Positions 1-8,042 of a stretch of DNA of 64,000 nucleotides are shown in pieces. The stretch spans positions 1-64,000 of the forward strand of contig NZ_WFIX01000184.1 in NCBI RefSeq assembly GCF_009745985.1. Reading direction: 5' to 3'. Positions within the stretch are counted from its first letter, which is position 1. Each line of letters begins with the position of its first letter. Made by a program: the position numbers and the translations under genes. A model generated the notes under the pieces. The model had not been told where the DNA came from, ran no database searches, and worked only from the letters and a program-made list of their open reading frames with translations. Source of the DNA: Microbacterium karelineae (GTDB lineage Bacteria > Actinomycetota > Actinomycetes > Actinomycetales > Microbacteriaceae).

Positions 1-3
1 GTT

Positions 4-1448
4 GGGTTCTAGCGGTGGTCGCAACGCCCTGACTTTCAGGAGGTCGCGGCCATCGTGTCGTTTTCGGAGAAGCGTCAACAGTTCCTCGTCCTGCTCGACG
101 AGGTCGGCAACGTGGGGATCGCCGCTCGCGAGCTGGGCGTGAACTACTACACCGCCCGCAATTGGGCGCGGAAAGCGGGAAAGCGATCGGTCCGCCAGCC
201 GCGTCCGGATTCGCGCCAGGGCGAGTACAAGCGGCTCCGGGAAGAGGGAGCGTCTCGACGAGACGCGGCCCAGCGGGTCGGGATCCACGAACGCACCGCC
301 CAGGACTGGGACCACGGTGTCCATCACTCGCGGAACTCGCGGTTTCATCCCGACGGGCGCCGCGTGAATTACTCCACCGGTCAGGTCACGATGGAGTCCA
401 TGACGACTCCACCACCATCACAGGTTCCCGAGCAGACGGGTTCTCGTCTGCTGTCGCTTCCAGAACGGGAGAAGATCGCGGATCTGACCCGACTCGGTTG
501 GTCGTTGCGGGCGATCGGCCGGGACCTGGGAAGGTCGGCATCGACGATCAAACGCGAGCTCGACGCCCGGACCACCGGCGGCGTCTATCTGCCGTATGGC
601 GCGCATCGTGACGCGGCCGTGAAACGGGCGCGCCCGAAGCCAGCGAAGCTCGCCCAGCCGGGACGGCTGCGGGAGTTCGTGTCGGACCGGTTGGCGCAAC
701 AATGGTCTCCGGAGCAGATCAGCGGCGTCTTGTCGCGTGATCACGCCGGCGACGAGAGCATGCAGGTGAGCACGGAGACGATCTACCAGGCGATCTATGT
801 CCAGGCCCGCGGCGGCCTGAAACGCGCCGTCGTCGACGCGCTGCGCACCGGACGGACCCGTCGTAAGCCGCACCGATCGCCGGGACACCGCACGAGCCGG
901 TTCGTCGATCCGATGATCATGATCAGCGACCGCCCCGCGGACGTCGAAGACCGCGCCGTCCCCGGGCACTGGGAAGGGGACCTGATCGTCGGGGCGGGCA
1001 ACCAGTCCGCGATCGTCACCCTCGTCGAACGGTCCACGCGTTACGTGATGCTCGGGCATCTGCCTAGCGACCATACCGCCGAGGCTGTCCGGGATGTTCT
1101 CGTCCCCCTGATCGGTTCGTTGCCTGCGCATCTGCGCGGGTCGCTGACCTGGGACCAGGGATCGGAGATGGCCGACCACAAGGCATTCCGGATCGCCACG
1201 AACGTCCCGGTCTACTTCTGTGATCCCGCCGCGCCCTGGCAACGCGGCTCGAACGAGAACACCAACGGGCTGCTGCGGCAGTACTTCCCGAAGGGCACCG
1301 ATCTGTCGATCCACGGTCCGGAAGATCTCGAGCACGTCGCGCAGAAACTCAACGGCCGTCCCCGCAAGACACTCGGTTGGGACACCCCAGCCGAGCGTCT
1401 GCTACAACTCGTATAAAACACCCGGTGTTGCGACCACCACTGGAATCC
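4..1448 (+). mobile_element. IS30-family insertion sequence, complete
   Basis: The element is bounded by imperfect 25-base terminal inverted repeats at 4-28 and 1424-1448. They match at 21 of 25 positions, and both contain the core GGTGGTCGCAAC. Between them lies one transposase gene that fills almost the whole element, the normal IS30 layout at about 1.45 kb. IS30 elements make short target duplications; no clear 2-3 base duplication is seen (bases 1-3 GTT, bases 1449-1451 GCC), so the exact outer edge may shift by a base or two. The element does not break the neighbouring minus-strand gene, whose stop codon lies 45 bases past the right end. Confidence 0.88.
55..1416 (+). CDS. IS30-family transposase
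   Basis: This 453-residue DDE transposase cuts and inserts the IS30-family element. The N-terminal third (about residues 1-90) carries two helix-turn-helix-like stretches. A second DNA-binding HTH follows near residues 135-170 (LSLPEREKIADLTRLGWSLR). The C-terminal half holds the retroviral-integrase-like core: GHWEGDLIVG supplies the first Asp, LTWDQGSEM the second Asp, and the PAAPWQRGSNENTNGLLR motif with its Glu is diagnostic of IS30. The GTG start at 55 is preceded by AGGAGG-like bases at 39-44. The gene reads through intact and looks functional. Extra N-terminal length compared with the roughly 380-residue IS30 founder is common among actinobacterial members. Confidence 0.95.
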   Translation: MSFSEKRQQFLVLLDEVGNVGIAARELGVNYYTARNWARKAGKRSVRQPRPDSRQGEYKRLREEGASRRDAAQRVGIHERTAQDWDHGVHHSRNSRFHPDGRRVNYSTGQVTMESMTTPPPSQVPEQTGSRLLSLPEREKIADLTRLGWSLRAIGRDLGRSASTIKRELDARTTGGVYLPYGAHRDAAVKRARPKPAKLAQPGRLREFVSDRLAQQWSPEQISGVLSRDHAGDESMQVSTETIYQAIYVQARGGLKRAVVDALRTGRTRRKPHRSPGHRTSRFVDPMIMISDRPADVEDRAVPGHWEGDLIVGAGNQSAIVTLVERSTRYVMLGHLPSDHTAEAVRDVLVPLIGSLPAHLRGSLTWDQGSEMADHKAFRIATNVPVYFCDPAAPWQRGSNENTNGLLRQYFPKGTDLSIHGPEDLEHVAQKLNGRPRKTLGWDTPAERLLQLV

Positions 1449-1492
1449 GCCCGCTGACGACAGGGCGTGTCGTGGCTACTGCTCGAGATGGC

Positions 1493-2905
1493 TCAGCCGA
1501 GCCGGCGCAGCGCCGCCCGGGCGGCGAGGCGGCCCGGCATGCCGTGCACGCCGGGGCCCGGCACGGTCGACGCAGAGCAGAGGAAGATGCGCGGATCCGG
1601 CGTCGCCTGCGGGGTGAGGCTCAGCCGCGGGCGCGCGATCAGCTGCCGCAGATCGGGGATCCCGCCGTCGATCGCGCCGCCGATGAGGTTCGCATTGTGC
1701 GCCTCGAGCTCGGCGGGGCCCGAGGCATGGCGTGCGAGGATCCGTTCCCGGAACCCGGGAGCGAACGCCTCGATCCGCCGTTCGATCGCCTCCGTGAGAT
1801 CGCCGTCGTAGCCGAACGGCACGTGCGCGTATCCGCCGAACGCGTTCTTCCCCTCCGGCGCGCGCGAGGGATCCATCATGGACGCCTGCGACAGCAGCAG
1901 GAACGGCTCGTCGGGCACCCGGCCGGCGGCGACGTCGCGCTCGGCGCGGATCACCTGCTCGGCCGTGCCGCCGAGATGGATGAAGCCGGCCTCGCCGAGG
2001 GCGGGATCCGCCCAGGGCACGGGGCCGTCGAGCGCCCAGTCGACCTTGAACACGGCGGCGCCGTAGCGCATCCGGTGCAGCGCGTTCGCGTACGACGGGG
2101 TGAAGCGGTGTCCCGCGATCCGCAGGGCATCGTGCGGCGAGGTGTCGAGGAGGACGGCGCGGGCGCTCGGCAGATCGTCGATGCTCGTCACGCGTGTGGC
2201 CGTCACGACCTCGCCGCCTAGCCGGGCGAGACGTGCGAGCAGGGCGTCGGCGATCGACTGCGTGCCGCCGACCGCGGCCGGCCAGCCGACGCCGTGTGCG
2301 AGGGCGCCGAGCGCGACGCCCACGAGGGCTGCCGCGGGACGGCGCAGGTCGACGATCGAGTGCGCGGCGAGGCCCGCGAGAACGCCGCGCGAGCGCTCGT
2401 CGCGCAGCGCGCGCAGGATCCAGGGGAGCGGCCAGACGCTCGTCGCGCCGAGCGCGATGAGGTCGGGCGTCGGGCGCAGCGGATCCCCGATCGCGCGGCC
2501 GAGCTGTCGCGGGCGCGATCCGAAGGTGCCCGCGACAGCGCGCCAGAGGCGTTCGTCGGCTCCGAAGGCGGCGGCGGTCTCCGCGACGTCGCGACGCAGG
2601 ATCCCCGACTCGCCCGGGCGGATCGCGTGGCCGAGCGGCACGTCGGTCTGCGCGAACTCGAGGCCCTCGCGCTCGAGACCGAGCGCGCGGAACGCGGGGC
2701 TCGCCATCGCCATCGGATGATTCGACGCGCACAGGTCATGGCGGAATCCCGGCAGCGTCGTCTCCGCCGTGCGCAGCCCGCCGCCCGGCGTCTCCTGCGC
2801 CTCCATCACGACGACGCGCCAGCCGGCTTCGGCGAGGGTGACGGCGGCGACGAGGCCGTTGGGGCCGGATCCGACGATCACGGCGTCGACATCGAAGGAG
2901 GCCAC
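1493..2905 (-). CDS. Phytoene-dehydrogenase-like FAD-dependent oxidoreductase
   Basis: This 470-residue flavoprotein belongs to the CrtI/amine-oxidase-like superfamily. The N-terminal FAD-binding Rossmann motif is [20 protein letters not shown], followed by the Glu of the ADP-binding strand ([13 protein letters not shown]). The C-terminal GIDs-like motif [17 protein letters not shown] closes the FAD site. Members of this actinobacterial family are generally labelled NAD(P)/FAD-dependent oxidoreductase; the substrate is unknown, and no carotenoid genes are nearby. The GTG start at 2905 follows a GGTAGCGTGATCAG leader with no clear ribosome site. It sits downstream of the anthranilate synthase on the same strand, but palindromic repeats separate the two, so it is probably transcribed on its own. 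Family assignment is firm; function is not. Confidence 0.85.
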   Translation of the reverse strand: MASFDVDAVIVGSGPNGLVAAVTLAEAGWRVVVMEAQETPGGGLRTAETTLPGFRHDLCASNHPMAMASPAFRALGLEREGLEFAQTDVPLGHAIRPGESGILRRDVAETAAAFGADERLWRAVAGTFGSRPRQLGRAIGDPLRPTPDLIALGATSVWPLPWILRALRDERSRGVLAGLAAHSIVDLRRPAAALVGVALGALAHGVGWPAAVGGTQSIADALLARLARLGGEVVTATRVTSIDDLPSARAVLLDTSPHDALRIAGHRFTPSYANALHRMRYGAAVFKVDWALDGPVPWADPALGEAGFIHLGGTAEQVIRAERDVAAGRVPDEPFLLLSQASMMDPSRAPEGKNAFGGYAHVPFGYDGDLTEAIERRIEAFAPGFRERILARHASGPAELEAHNANLIGGAIDGGIPDLRQLIARPRLSLTPQATPDPRIFLCSASTVPGPGVHGMPGRLAARAALRRLG

Positions 2906-2933
2906 CTGATCACGCTACCGCCGTTCCCTCCAG

Positions 2934-3012
2934 CACAACGCAGTCGATCCGGCCCGGAAGATGCTCTGAGGGGCTGATTCCGGCAGATGCCGCCCGGATC
3001 GACTGCGTTGTG
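2934..3012. repeat. Palindromic intergenic repeat unit, copy A
   Basis: The arms CACAACGCAGTCGATCCGG (2934-2952) and its exact reverse complement (2994-3012) enclose 41 bases. The unit closely matches copy B at 3084-3162, including part of the spacer (the GGGGCtGATTCCGG-type stretch). This makes it a dispersed or tandem palindromic unit rather than a simple terminator. It can fold into a 19-pair stem. Confidence 0.8.
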
Positions 3013-3083
3013 TTGGTGTGGACGAGGCCACACGAGGACGCCGGAGAGGCGCAGCCTGCCGAGCGGATCCTGTTGCGCATCAA

Positions 3084-3162
3084 CACAACGCAGTCGATCC
3101 GGCGTGGATTGGGCCGGCAGGGGCCGAATCCGGTTGCTGCCGCTCGGATCGACTGCGTTGTG
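3084..3162. repeat. Palindromic intergenic repeat unit, copy B
   Basis: The same 19-base arm lies at 3084-3102, with its reverse complement (18 of 19 bases) at 3144-3162. The arms enclose about 41 bases related to the spacer of copy A. The unit lies 16 bases from the stop codon of the anthranilate synthase gene and could also end that transcript. Outside the two units, 2906-3177 shows no gene. Confidence 0.8.
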
Positions 3163-3177
3163 TTGGGAGGGGCGGCC

Positions 3178-5121
3178 TCACGCGAGGGCGTGGGCGACGA
3201 GGCGCTCGAGGGTGCGGATGCCGTCGCGCGACAGGATCGACTCGAGGTGGCCCTGCACGCTCGCGAAGCCCGCGCCGCGCAGCGCGTACACGTCGCCTGC
3301 ATCGGATGCGGCGATCTCGACGTCGCCGACGGCCCCGCACCGCGTCTCGCTCGGCGTCAGCACCCGGACGCCGGGCTGCACGCGGGCCGTGAAGGTGTTG
3401 TAGAAGCCGATCGCGGCCGGCTCGCCGAAGACGTCGACCGTGAGCTGCAGTCCCTGATGCGGGCTCTCGAGGGGCGCGATCGCGATGCCGAGGCGGGTCG
3501 CGAGCACCTGATGGCTGAGGCAGACGGCGAGCAGGGGCGCCCGTGTCTCGAGCCGGCGGGCGACGATCTCGCGCAGGCGCCGCACGCGGGGGTTCGCGTC
3601 GTCGAGAGGATCGCCGGGGCCGGGTCCCGTGACGACGATCTCGGCGGCGTCGACGGCGGCGTCAGCGACGTCGCTCCACAGCGCGATCTCGACCTCGAGG
3701 CCCAGCCGACGCAGCTGGTGGGCGAGCATCGTCGTGAAGCGGTCCTCGGCGTCGACCACGAGCGCCCGGCGCCCGGCCAGCGACTCGGCCGGCTCGTGAT
3801 GCGACTGGTCGTCGAGCCAGAACCGAGCGAGGCGCGCGTTGCGCGACGCGAGCAGCTCCGCGATCTCGGGGTCGTCCGCCAGGCGGGCCGGTGCGGCTCC
3901 GGGAGCGTCCTCGTCGACGCCGGCGACCGACGTGACGGCTCGGGGGATCGCGCCGATGGCGCCGAGCACGCCCGCGGCCTTGCCGTGCGTCTCGCTCACC
4001 TCGCCGTACGGGTCGCTGTGGCGCACGAGCGTCGCCCCGGCGGGCACGCGGAGGCGTCCGTCCTCGATGTACGCGGTGCGGATGAGGATCGGTGCGTCGA
4101 GGTCGTGTCCGCCGTCGCGGGGCGTGAACAGCGCGGCGACACCCGAGTAGTAGCCGCGGGGCTTCGCCTCGTGGCGGCGGATCACGGCGCACGCGTTCTG
4201 CATGGGCGATCCGGTCACGGTCGGTGCGAACATCGTCTCGCGCAGGATGTCGCGCGGATCCAGGGCGGAGCGGCCCCGCAGCACGTACTCGGTGTGCGTG
4301 AGGCGCGACATCTCCTTGAGGTGTGGGCCCGTGATGCGGCCGCCGTCGCTGCAGACGGCGCTCATCATCTTGAGCTCCTCGTCGACGACCATGAACAGCT
4401 CCTCCGTCTCCTTCGTGTCGCGGAGGAAGGCGCTGAGCGTCTCGGCGGTCGCGCCGCCGGCGGGGTGGCGGAACGTACCCGAGATCGGGTTCATCTCGAC
4501 GATGCGGCCGTCGGCGGATCCGTCGCTCGTCGCGGTGACATGCGCCTCCGGGCTCGCGCCCACGGCGACGTGATCCGGGGTGACGATCGCGAAGGTCCAG
4601 TAGGCGCCGCGCTCGTGCTCGAGCAGGGCGCGGAACCATGTCAGCGCGGCGACGCGCGGATCCGCCTCGACGTCGGCCGTGTAGTCGCGACGGATGACGA
4701 AGTTGGCGCCCTCGCCGCGGCCGATCTCGTCGCGGATGACGGTGCGCACGATGTCGGCGTAGCGCTCGTCGTCGATGTCGAACCCGGCGTCCGCGAGGGG
4801 GATCTCGTCGCTCGGCAGCGCGCGGAGGACATCATCGGCGGGGAAGACGACCCGCTCGTCGACGACGAGGCAGCGCAGGGGAGCGCCGTCGTCGTGGGCC
4901 TCGAATCCGCGCTCGACGACCTGGCGGAACGGGACCATCGCGAGCACCTCCTGCGGGGCGCCGTCGGCGCCGGTCAGGGGGATATCGGCGAGGTGCGCGA
5001 CGTCGGCGACGGGGCCCGTCAACAGCTCGACGGTCGCTGCGCCGTCGCGGGCGATCAGCGCGAAGGACCGCTGCGGATCGGCCGCGAGCGCGGCGAGCAG
5101 GGAGGCGGCAGTGTCAACCAT
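3178..5121 (-). CDS. Fused anthranilate synthase (chorismate-binding plus glutamine amidotransferase), PhzE-like
   Basis: This 647-residue cytoplasmic enzyme converts chorismate and glutamine to anthranilate (or 2-amino-2-deoxyisochorismate in PhzE relatives). The first ~430 residues are the TrpE-type chorismate-binding domain, with signature stretches [11 protein letters not shown] and [11 protein letters not shown]. The last ~200 residues are a class I glutamine amidotransferase: [10 protein letters not shown] oxyanion region, nucleophile Cys in LLAVCLSHQ, and His-Glu in GHLESI. By sequence it resembles PhzE, usually annotated phenazine-specific. However, the Trp-Trp leader peptide and attenuator upstream say it answers to tryptophan, and no phz genes are present. 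I chose the ATG at 5121; an upstream in-frame start at 5163 would lie inside the attenuator hairpin. Confidence 0.9.
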   Translation of the reverse strand: MVDTAASLLAALAADPQRSFALIARDGAATVELLTGPVADVAHLADIPLTGADGAPQEVLAMVPFRQVVERGFEAHDDGAPLRCLVVDERVVFPADDVLRALPSDEIPLADAGFDIDDERYADIVRTVIRDEIGRGEGANFVIRRDYTADVEADPRVAALTWFRALLEHERGAYWTFAIVTPDHVAVGASPEAHVTATSDGSADGRIVEMNPISGTFRHPAGGATAETLSAFLRDTKETEELFMVVDEELKMMSAVCSDGGRITGPHLKEMSRLTHTEYVLRGRSALDPRDILRETMFAPTVTGSPMQNACAVIRRHEAKPRGYYSGVAALFTPRDGGHDLDAPILIRTAYIEDGRLRVPAGATLVRHSDPYGEVSETHGKAAGVLGAIGAIPRAVTSVAGVDEDAPGAAPARLADDPEIAELLASRNARLARFWLDDQSHHEPAESLAGRRALVVDAEDRFTTMLAHQLRRLGLEVEIALWSDVADAAVDAAEIVVTGPGPGDPLDDANPRVRRLREIVARRLETRAPLLAVCLSHQVLATRLGIAIAPLESPHQGLQLTVDVFGEPAAIGFYNTFTARVQPGVRVLTPSETRCGAVGDVEIAASDAGDVYALRGAGFASVQGHLESILSRDGIRTLERLVAHALA

Positions 5122-5164
5122 GGGACTCACTTCTGGGGCTTCGGGCGGCGGCCCCGGATACACG

Positions 5165-5194
5165 AAACGACCGCCGCAGGAGACGGTCGTTTTT
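5165..5194 (-). terminator. Attenuator hairpin of the anthranilate synthase leader
   Basis: Perfect 9-base arms AAACGACCG (5165-5173) and CGGTCGTTT (5184-5192) enclose a 10-base loop. The hairpin lies between the Trp-rich leader ORF and the synthase start, where a transcription attenuator should sit. The U-rich run is strongest on the opposite strand (TTTTT to 5194). On the minus strand only UUU follows, so termination strength is uncertain. No other gene on the plus strand needs a terminator here. Confidence 0.6.
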
Positions 5195-5217
5195 CGATGG
5201 GTCGCGAAAAGGTCCGC

Positions 5218-5253
5218 CTAGGAAGCGGGCCACCAGGAGACGATCGCGAACAC
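5218..5253 (-). CDS. trpL: Tryptophan attenuation leader peptide
   Basis: An 11-codon ORF begins with GTG at 5253 and encodes [11 protein letters not shown] with tandem Trp codons (TGGTGG). Actinobacterial trp leader peptides have this look: a short MFA-type start followed by adjacent Trp codons. It lies 96 bases upstream of the anthranilate synthase start, with a hairpin between. Ribosome stalling at the Trp pair under tryptophan starvation would be expected to prevent the attenuator from forming. The leader segment CGTCTCCTGGTGG also resembles the hairpin segment CGTCTCCTGCGG, which could support alternative pairing. Size and position fit; expression is inferred. Confidence 0.75.
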   Translation of the reverse strand: MFAIVSWWPAS

Positions 5254-5260
5254 GGATCCG

Positions 5261-5290
5261 ACGCTACACAGTCGCTGGGGATCCCTGCAA
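5261..5290 (-). promoter_or_regulatory. Promoter of the trp leader, probably leaderless
   Basis: On the minus strand a -35-like TTGCAG (5285-5290) is followed after 18 bases by -10 TAGCGT (5261-5266). Transcription would begin at about 5254, right at the GTG of the leader peptide. Confidence 0.5.
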
Positions 5291-5318
5291 CTGCGCCTCG
5301 CGCGCGGGCGGCGCGGCG

Positions 5319-5324
5319 TAGGCT
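5319..5324 (+). promoter_or_regulatory. -10 element of ispG, leaderless
   Basis: TAGGCT ends 7 bases before the GTG start of ispG, so the transcript should start at or next to the start codon. No convincing -35 is seen. Confidence 0.5.
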
Positions 5325-5331
5325 TAGCGGC

Positions 5332-6483
5332 GTGCCAGCAGTGAACCTCGGTATGCCCAGTGCGCGCCAGACTCTCGCCCCGCGTCGCCGATCGCGGCAG
5401 ATCAGCGTGGGCAAGGTCAAGGTCGGAGGCGACGCGCCCGTCAGCGTGCAGTCGATGACCACGACGAAGACGCACGACATCAACGCGACCCTGCAGCAGA
5501 TCGCCGAGCTGACGGCGTCTGGCTGCGAGATCGTGCGCGTCGCGTGTCCGACCGACAAGGACGCCGAGGCGCTGAAGATCATCGCCATGAAGAGCCAGAT
5601 CCCGGTGATCGCCGACATCCACTTCCAGCCGAAGTACGTGTTCGAGGCGATCGACGCGGGCTGCGGAGCCGTGCGGGTGAACCCGGGCAACATCCGGAAG
5701 TTCGATGACCGCGTGGGCGAGATCGCGAAGGCCGCGAAGGACGCGGGCGTCAGCCTGCGCATCGGCGTGAACGCGGGATCCCTCGACCGCCGCCTGCTCG
5801 AGAAGTACGGCAAGGCGACGCCGGAGGCGCTCGCCGAGTCGGCCGTGTGGGAGGCATCGCTGTTCGAGGAGCACGACTTCCATGACTTCAAGATCTCGGT
5901 CAAGCACAACGATCCCGTCGTGATGGTGCAGGCCTACCGCGTGCTCGCCGAGCGCGGCGACTGGCCGCTGCACCTCGGCGTGACCGAGGCCGGCCCGGCG
6001 TTCCAGGGCACGATCAAGTCGGCGACGGCCTTCGGGATCCTCCTCGCGGAGGGCATCGGCGACACGATCCGCGTCTCGCTCTCGGCGCCGCCCGCCGAGG
6101 AGGTCAAGGTCGGGCATCAGATTCTGCAGTCGCTGAACCTGCGTGAGCGCACTCTCGAGATCGTGTCGTGCCCGTCCTGCGGCCGCGCGCAGGTCGACGT
6201 CTACACGCTCGCCGAGGACGTGACCGAGGGCCTCAAGGACATGACGGTGCCGCTGCGCGTCGCCGTCATGGGGTGCGTCGTCAACGGCCCCGGCGAGGCG
6301 CGCGATGCCGACCTCGGCGTCGCGAGCGGCAACGGCAAGGGTCAGATCTTCGTCAAGGGCGAGGTCATCAAGACGGTGCCCGAGGCTGACATCGTCGAGA
6401 CGCTCATCCAGGAGGCGAACCGCCTCGCCGACGAGATGGGCCCCGATGCCCGCACGGGAACGGCCCAGGTCGTCACGGTCTGA
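5332..6483 (+). CDS. ispG: 4-hydroxy-3-methylbut-2-en-1-yl diphosphate synthase (flavodoxin)
   Basis: IspG (GcpE) reduces MEcPP to HMBPP in the MEP isoprenoid pathway, using a [4Fe-4S] cluster. The protein has 383 residues, the usual bacterial length. Visible signatures are [21 protein letters not shown] at the N-terminus and the cluster cysteines C280 and C283 (SCPSCGR) and C315 ([11 protein letters not shown]). The GTG start at 5332 gives the common actinobacterial N-terminus MPAVNLGMP. Upstream sequence on this strand is non-coding and contains the divergent trp leader promoter. In relatives ispG usually follows dxr and rseP; here it stands alone beside the anthranilate synthase. Confidence 0.97.
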   Translation: MPAVNLGMPSARQTLAPRRRSRQISVGKVKVGGDAPVSVQSMTTTKTHDINATLQQIAELTASGCEIVRVACPTDKDAEALKIIAMKSQIPVIADIHFQPKYVFEAIDAGCGAVRVNPGNIRKFDDRVGEIAKAAKDAGVSLRIGVNAGSLDRRLLEKYGKATPEALAESAVWEASLFEEHDFHDFKISVKHNDPVVMVQAYRVLAERGDWPLHLGVTEAGPAFQGTIKSATAFGILLAEGIGDTIRVSLSAPPAEEVKVGHQILQSLNLRERTLEIVSCPSCGRAQVDVYTLAEDVTEGLKDMTVPLRVAVMGCVVNGPGEARDADLGVASGNGKGQIFVKGEVIKTVPEADIVETLIQEANRLADEMGPDARTGTAQVVTV

Positions 6484-6595
6484 GCGGTTCGAGGTGGGTC
6501 TCGAGCCAGGATGTCGACTGCTCGAGGCCGATCTCACCGCTCGCGATGCCGATGACGTATTCGAATGCTCCGTCGGCGGTCAGGTGCTCGATCAT
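6473..6595 (-). CDS. Small ORF coupled to a ribbon-helix-helix antitoxin-like gene
   Basis: A 40-codon ORF (starting [11 protein letters not shown], ending LEPLRP) begins inside the stop codon of the antitoxin-like gene through an ATGA overlap (6592-6595). It runs to a stop inside the 3' end of ispG on the other strand. The overlap is the main reason to believe it. The protein is acidic and matches no family I recognise; it is too short for a usual Doc or RelE toxin. It could be a degenerate toxin remnant or a small partner protein, or a chance reading frame. Confidence 0.4.
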   Translation of the reverse strand: MIEHLTADGAFEYVIGIASGEIGLEQSTSWLETHLEPLRP

Positions 6596-6792
6596 GCGTC
6601 CTCGAGCCTCCGAGGCACCTCGGCCTCCTCATCACGAAGGCGATCGAAATCGGAGCGGAGCCGCGCCCGCTGCAGCCGCTGCCGCACGAGCTCCTCGACG
6701 CCGCTGAGCACGAGGGCGTGCTTCGACATGTGCTCGGCCGCGGCGATCGTGTCGAGGGCGGAGTCGAGCTCGGGCGGGAGGCGGAGTGTCAT
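6592..6792 (-). CDS. Ribbon-helix-helix DNA-binding protein, antitoxin-like
   Basis: This is a 66-residue protein. The N-terminal TLRLPPELDSALDTIAAAEHMSKHALVLSGVEELVRQ is a typical ribbon-helix-helix: a beta strand (TLRLP) followed by two helices, as in CopG/VapB/Phd-Doc-associated antitoxins. The basic and acidic tail ([16 protein letters not shown]) is what such proteins use to bind a toxin. The ATG at 6792 lies downstream of a -10-like TACCAT and twin TGGTATC repeats that could be its own operator. The downstream partner is only 40 codons, so a complete toxin-antitoxin system cannot be claimed. Confidence 0.7.
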   Translation of the reverse strand: MTLRLPPELDSALDTIAAAEHMSKHALVLSGVEELVRQRLQRARLRSDFDRLRDEEAEVPRRLEDA

Positions 6793-6805
6793 GGCCGTAC
6801 CGGCA

Positions 6806-6823
6806 TGGTATCGAAGTGGTATC
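6806..6823. promoter_or_regulatory. Direct-repeat operator of the RHH gene
   Basis: TGGTATC occurs twice (6806-6812 and 6817-6823), 11 bases apart, one helical turn. The first copy overlaps the minus-strand -10-like TACCAT (6805-6810). Ribbon-helix-helix repressors commonly bind such spaced repeats in their own promoters. Operator function is inferred. Confidence 0.5.
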
Positions 6824-6867
6824 ACGCCCGCCGAGGGTGGCCGCGCTCCCGTGTCAGGGGAGCGCCG

Positions 6868-6873
6868 TAGGGT
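6868..6873 (+). promoter_or_regulatory. -10 element of holB, leaderless
   Basis: TAGGGT ends 6 bases before the holB ATG, the spacing of a leaderless actinobacterial promoter. Confidence 0.5.
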
Positions 6874-6879
6874 GAGAGC

Positions 6880-8040
6880 ATGACTCTCACGACGACCGCA
6901 CCGGCCGTGCCGTGGGGCGACGCGCTGGGGCAGGATGCCGCGGTCGACGTGCTGCGGCGTGCGGCCGCCGACCCGTCGCAGCTCGCGCACGGCTGGCTGC
7001 TCACGGGCCCTCCGGGATCCGGTCGCTCGACGCTCGCGCTCGCGTTCGCGGCGGCGCTCATCGCCGAGGGCGATCACGACGTCGCCACGATGAAGCAGGT
7101 GCAGGCCGGATCGCATCCCGACCTCACGCAGCTGCGCACGGAGGGCGTGATCATCACAATCCGCCAGGCCCGAGACATCGTCGAGCGCTCCTACTACGCC
7201 CCGAGCATCGGCCGGCACCGCGTGATCGTCGTCGAGGACGCCGACCGCATGACCGAGCGCACGTCGAACGTGCTGCTGAAGGCGCTCGAAGAGCCGCCGG
7301 AGCACACGGTGTGGGTGCTGTGCGCGCCGAGCGAGGCCGATCTGCTGCCGACGATCCGGTCCCGCGTGCGCACACTGCGGCTGCGAGAGCTCGAGGTCGA
7401 CGACGTCGCGCAGCTGCTCGTCGAGCGCACGGGCGTCGACGCCACGCTCGCCGAGCAGGCGGCCCGGCACGCGCAGCGGCACATCGGCATGGCGCACCGC
7501 CTCGCCACCGACGAGGCATCGCGCGAGCGCCGGGAGCAGACACTGCGCGACGTGCTGCGCGCGCGGGGGATCGGCGACGTCGTCGAGGTCGCCGGGCGCA
7601 TCGTGCAGGCCGCGAACGACGACGCGAAGGCGCTCACGGCCGAGCGCGACGAGGCCGAGCGCGCGAGTCTGCTGCACACGGTGGGCGTGGCCGACGGCGC
7701 GAAGGTGCCGCCCGCCGTGCGCTCGCAGCTGAACGCCCTGAAGGAAGACCAGGAGAAGCGCGCGAAGCGCAGCGTTCGCGACGGTCTCGACCGCGTGCTC
7801 ACCGACATGCAGTCTCTGTTCCGAGACATCGCGCTGCTGCAGCTCGGCCGCACAGCGGGGCTCATCAACGTCGAGTTCCTCGACGAGATGCGCGAGCTCG
7901 GCTCCGCGTGGGGCCCGCGCCGCGCGCTGGCCGTGCTCGACCACATCGCCGAGACGCGGGGCGCGCTCGGCCACAACGTCCAGCCGACGCTCGCCCTCGA
8001 GAGTCTGCTCATCACGATCGTCAGCGGGAGGAAGCCCTGA
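6880..8040 (+). CDS. holB: DNA polymerase III subunit delta'
   Basis: This is the clamp-loader delta' subunit, which acts with gamma/tau and delta to place the beta clamp on DNA. The 386-residue protein has a RecA/AAA+ fold: P-loop-like GPPGSGRST near residues 45-53, where the usual Walker Lys is Arg, and VVEDADRMTERTSNVLLKALEEPPEHT, the classic delta'/gamma box. SRVRTLRLR follows as the arginine-finger (SRC) region, but Cys is replaced by Val. The zinc-binding cysteines of the E. coli protein are absent, as in other Microbacteriaceae. It forms an operon with the hydrolase gene 2 bases downstream. Confidence 0.93.
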   Translation: MTLTTTAPAVPWGDALGQDAAVDVLRRAAADPSQLAHGWLLTGPPGSGRSTLALAFAAALIAEGDHDVATMKQVQAGSHPDLTQLRTEGVIITIRQARDIVERSYYAPSIGRHRVIVVEDADRMTERTSNVLLKALEEPPEHTVWVLCAPSEADLLPTIRSRVRTLRLRELEVDDVAQLLVERTGVDATLAEQAARHAQRHIGMAHRLATDEASRERREQTLRDVLRARGIGDVVEVAGRIVQAANDDAKALTAERDEAERASLLHTVGVADGAKVPPAVRSQLNALKEDQEKRAKRSVRDGLDRVLTDMQSLFRDIALLQLGRTAGLINVEFLDEMRELGSAWGPRRALAVLDHIAETRGALGHNVQPTLALESLLITIVSGRKP

Positions 8041-8042
8041 GC

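Noticed and set aside
3178-5121. Phenazine biosynthesis cluster
   Set aside because: No other phz genes are present, and the Trp leader upstream fits tryptophan control instead.
3010-5331. Upstream extension of the ispG reading frame
   Set aside because: The frame is open by base composition, but homology begins at the GTG at 5332 and the extension is antisense to the anthranilate synthase.
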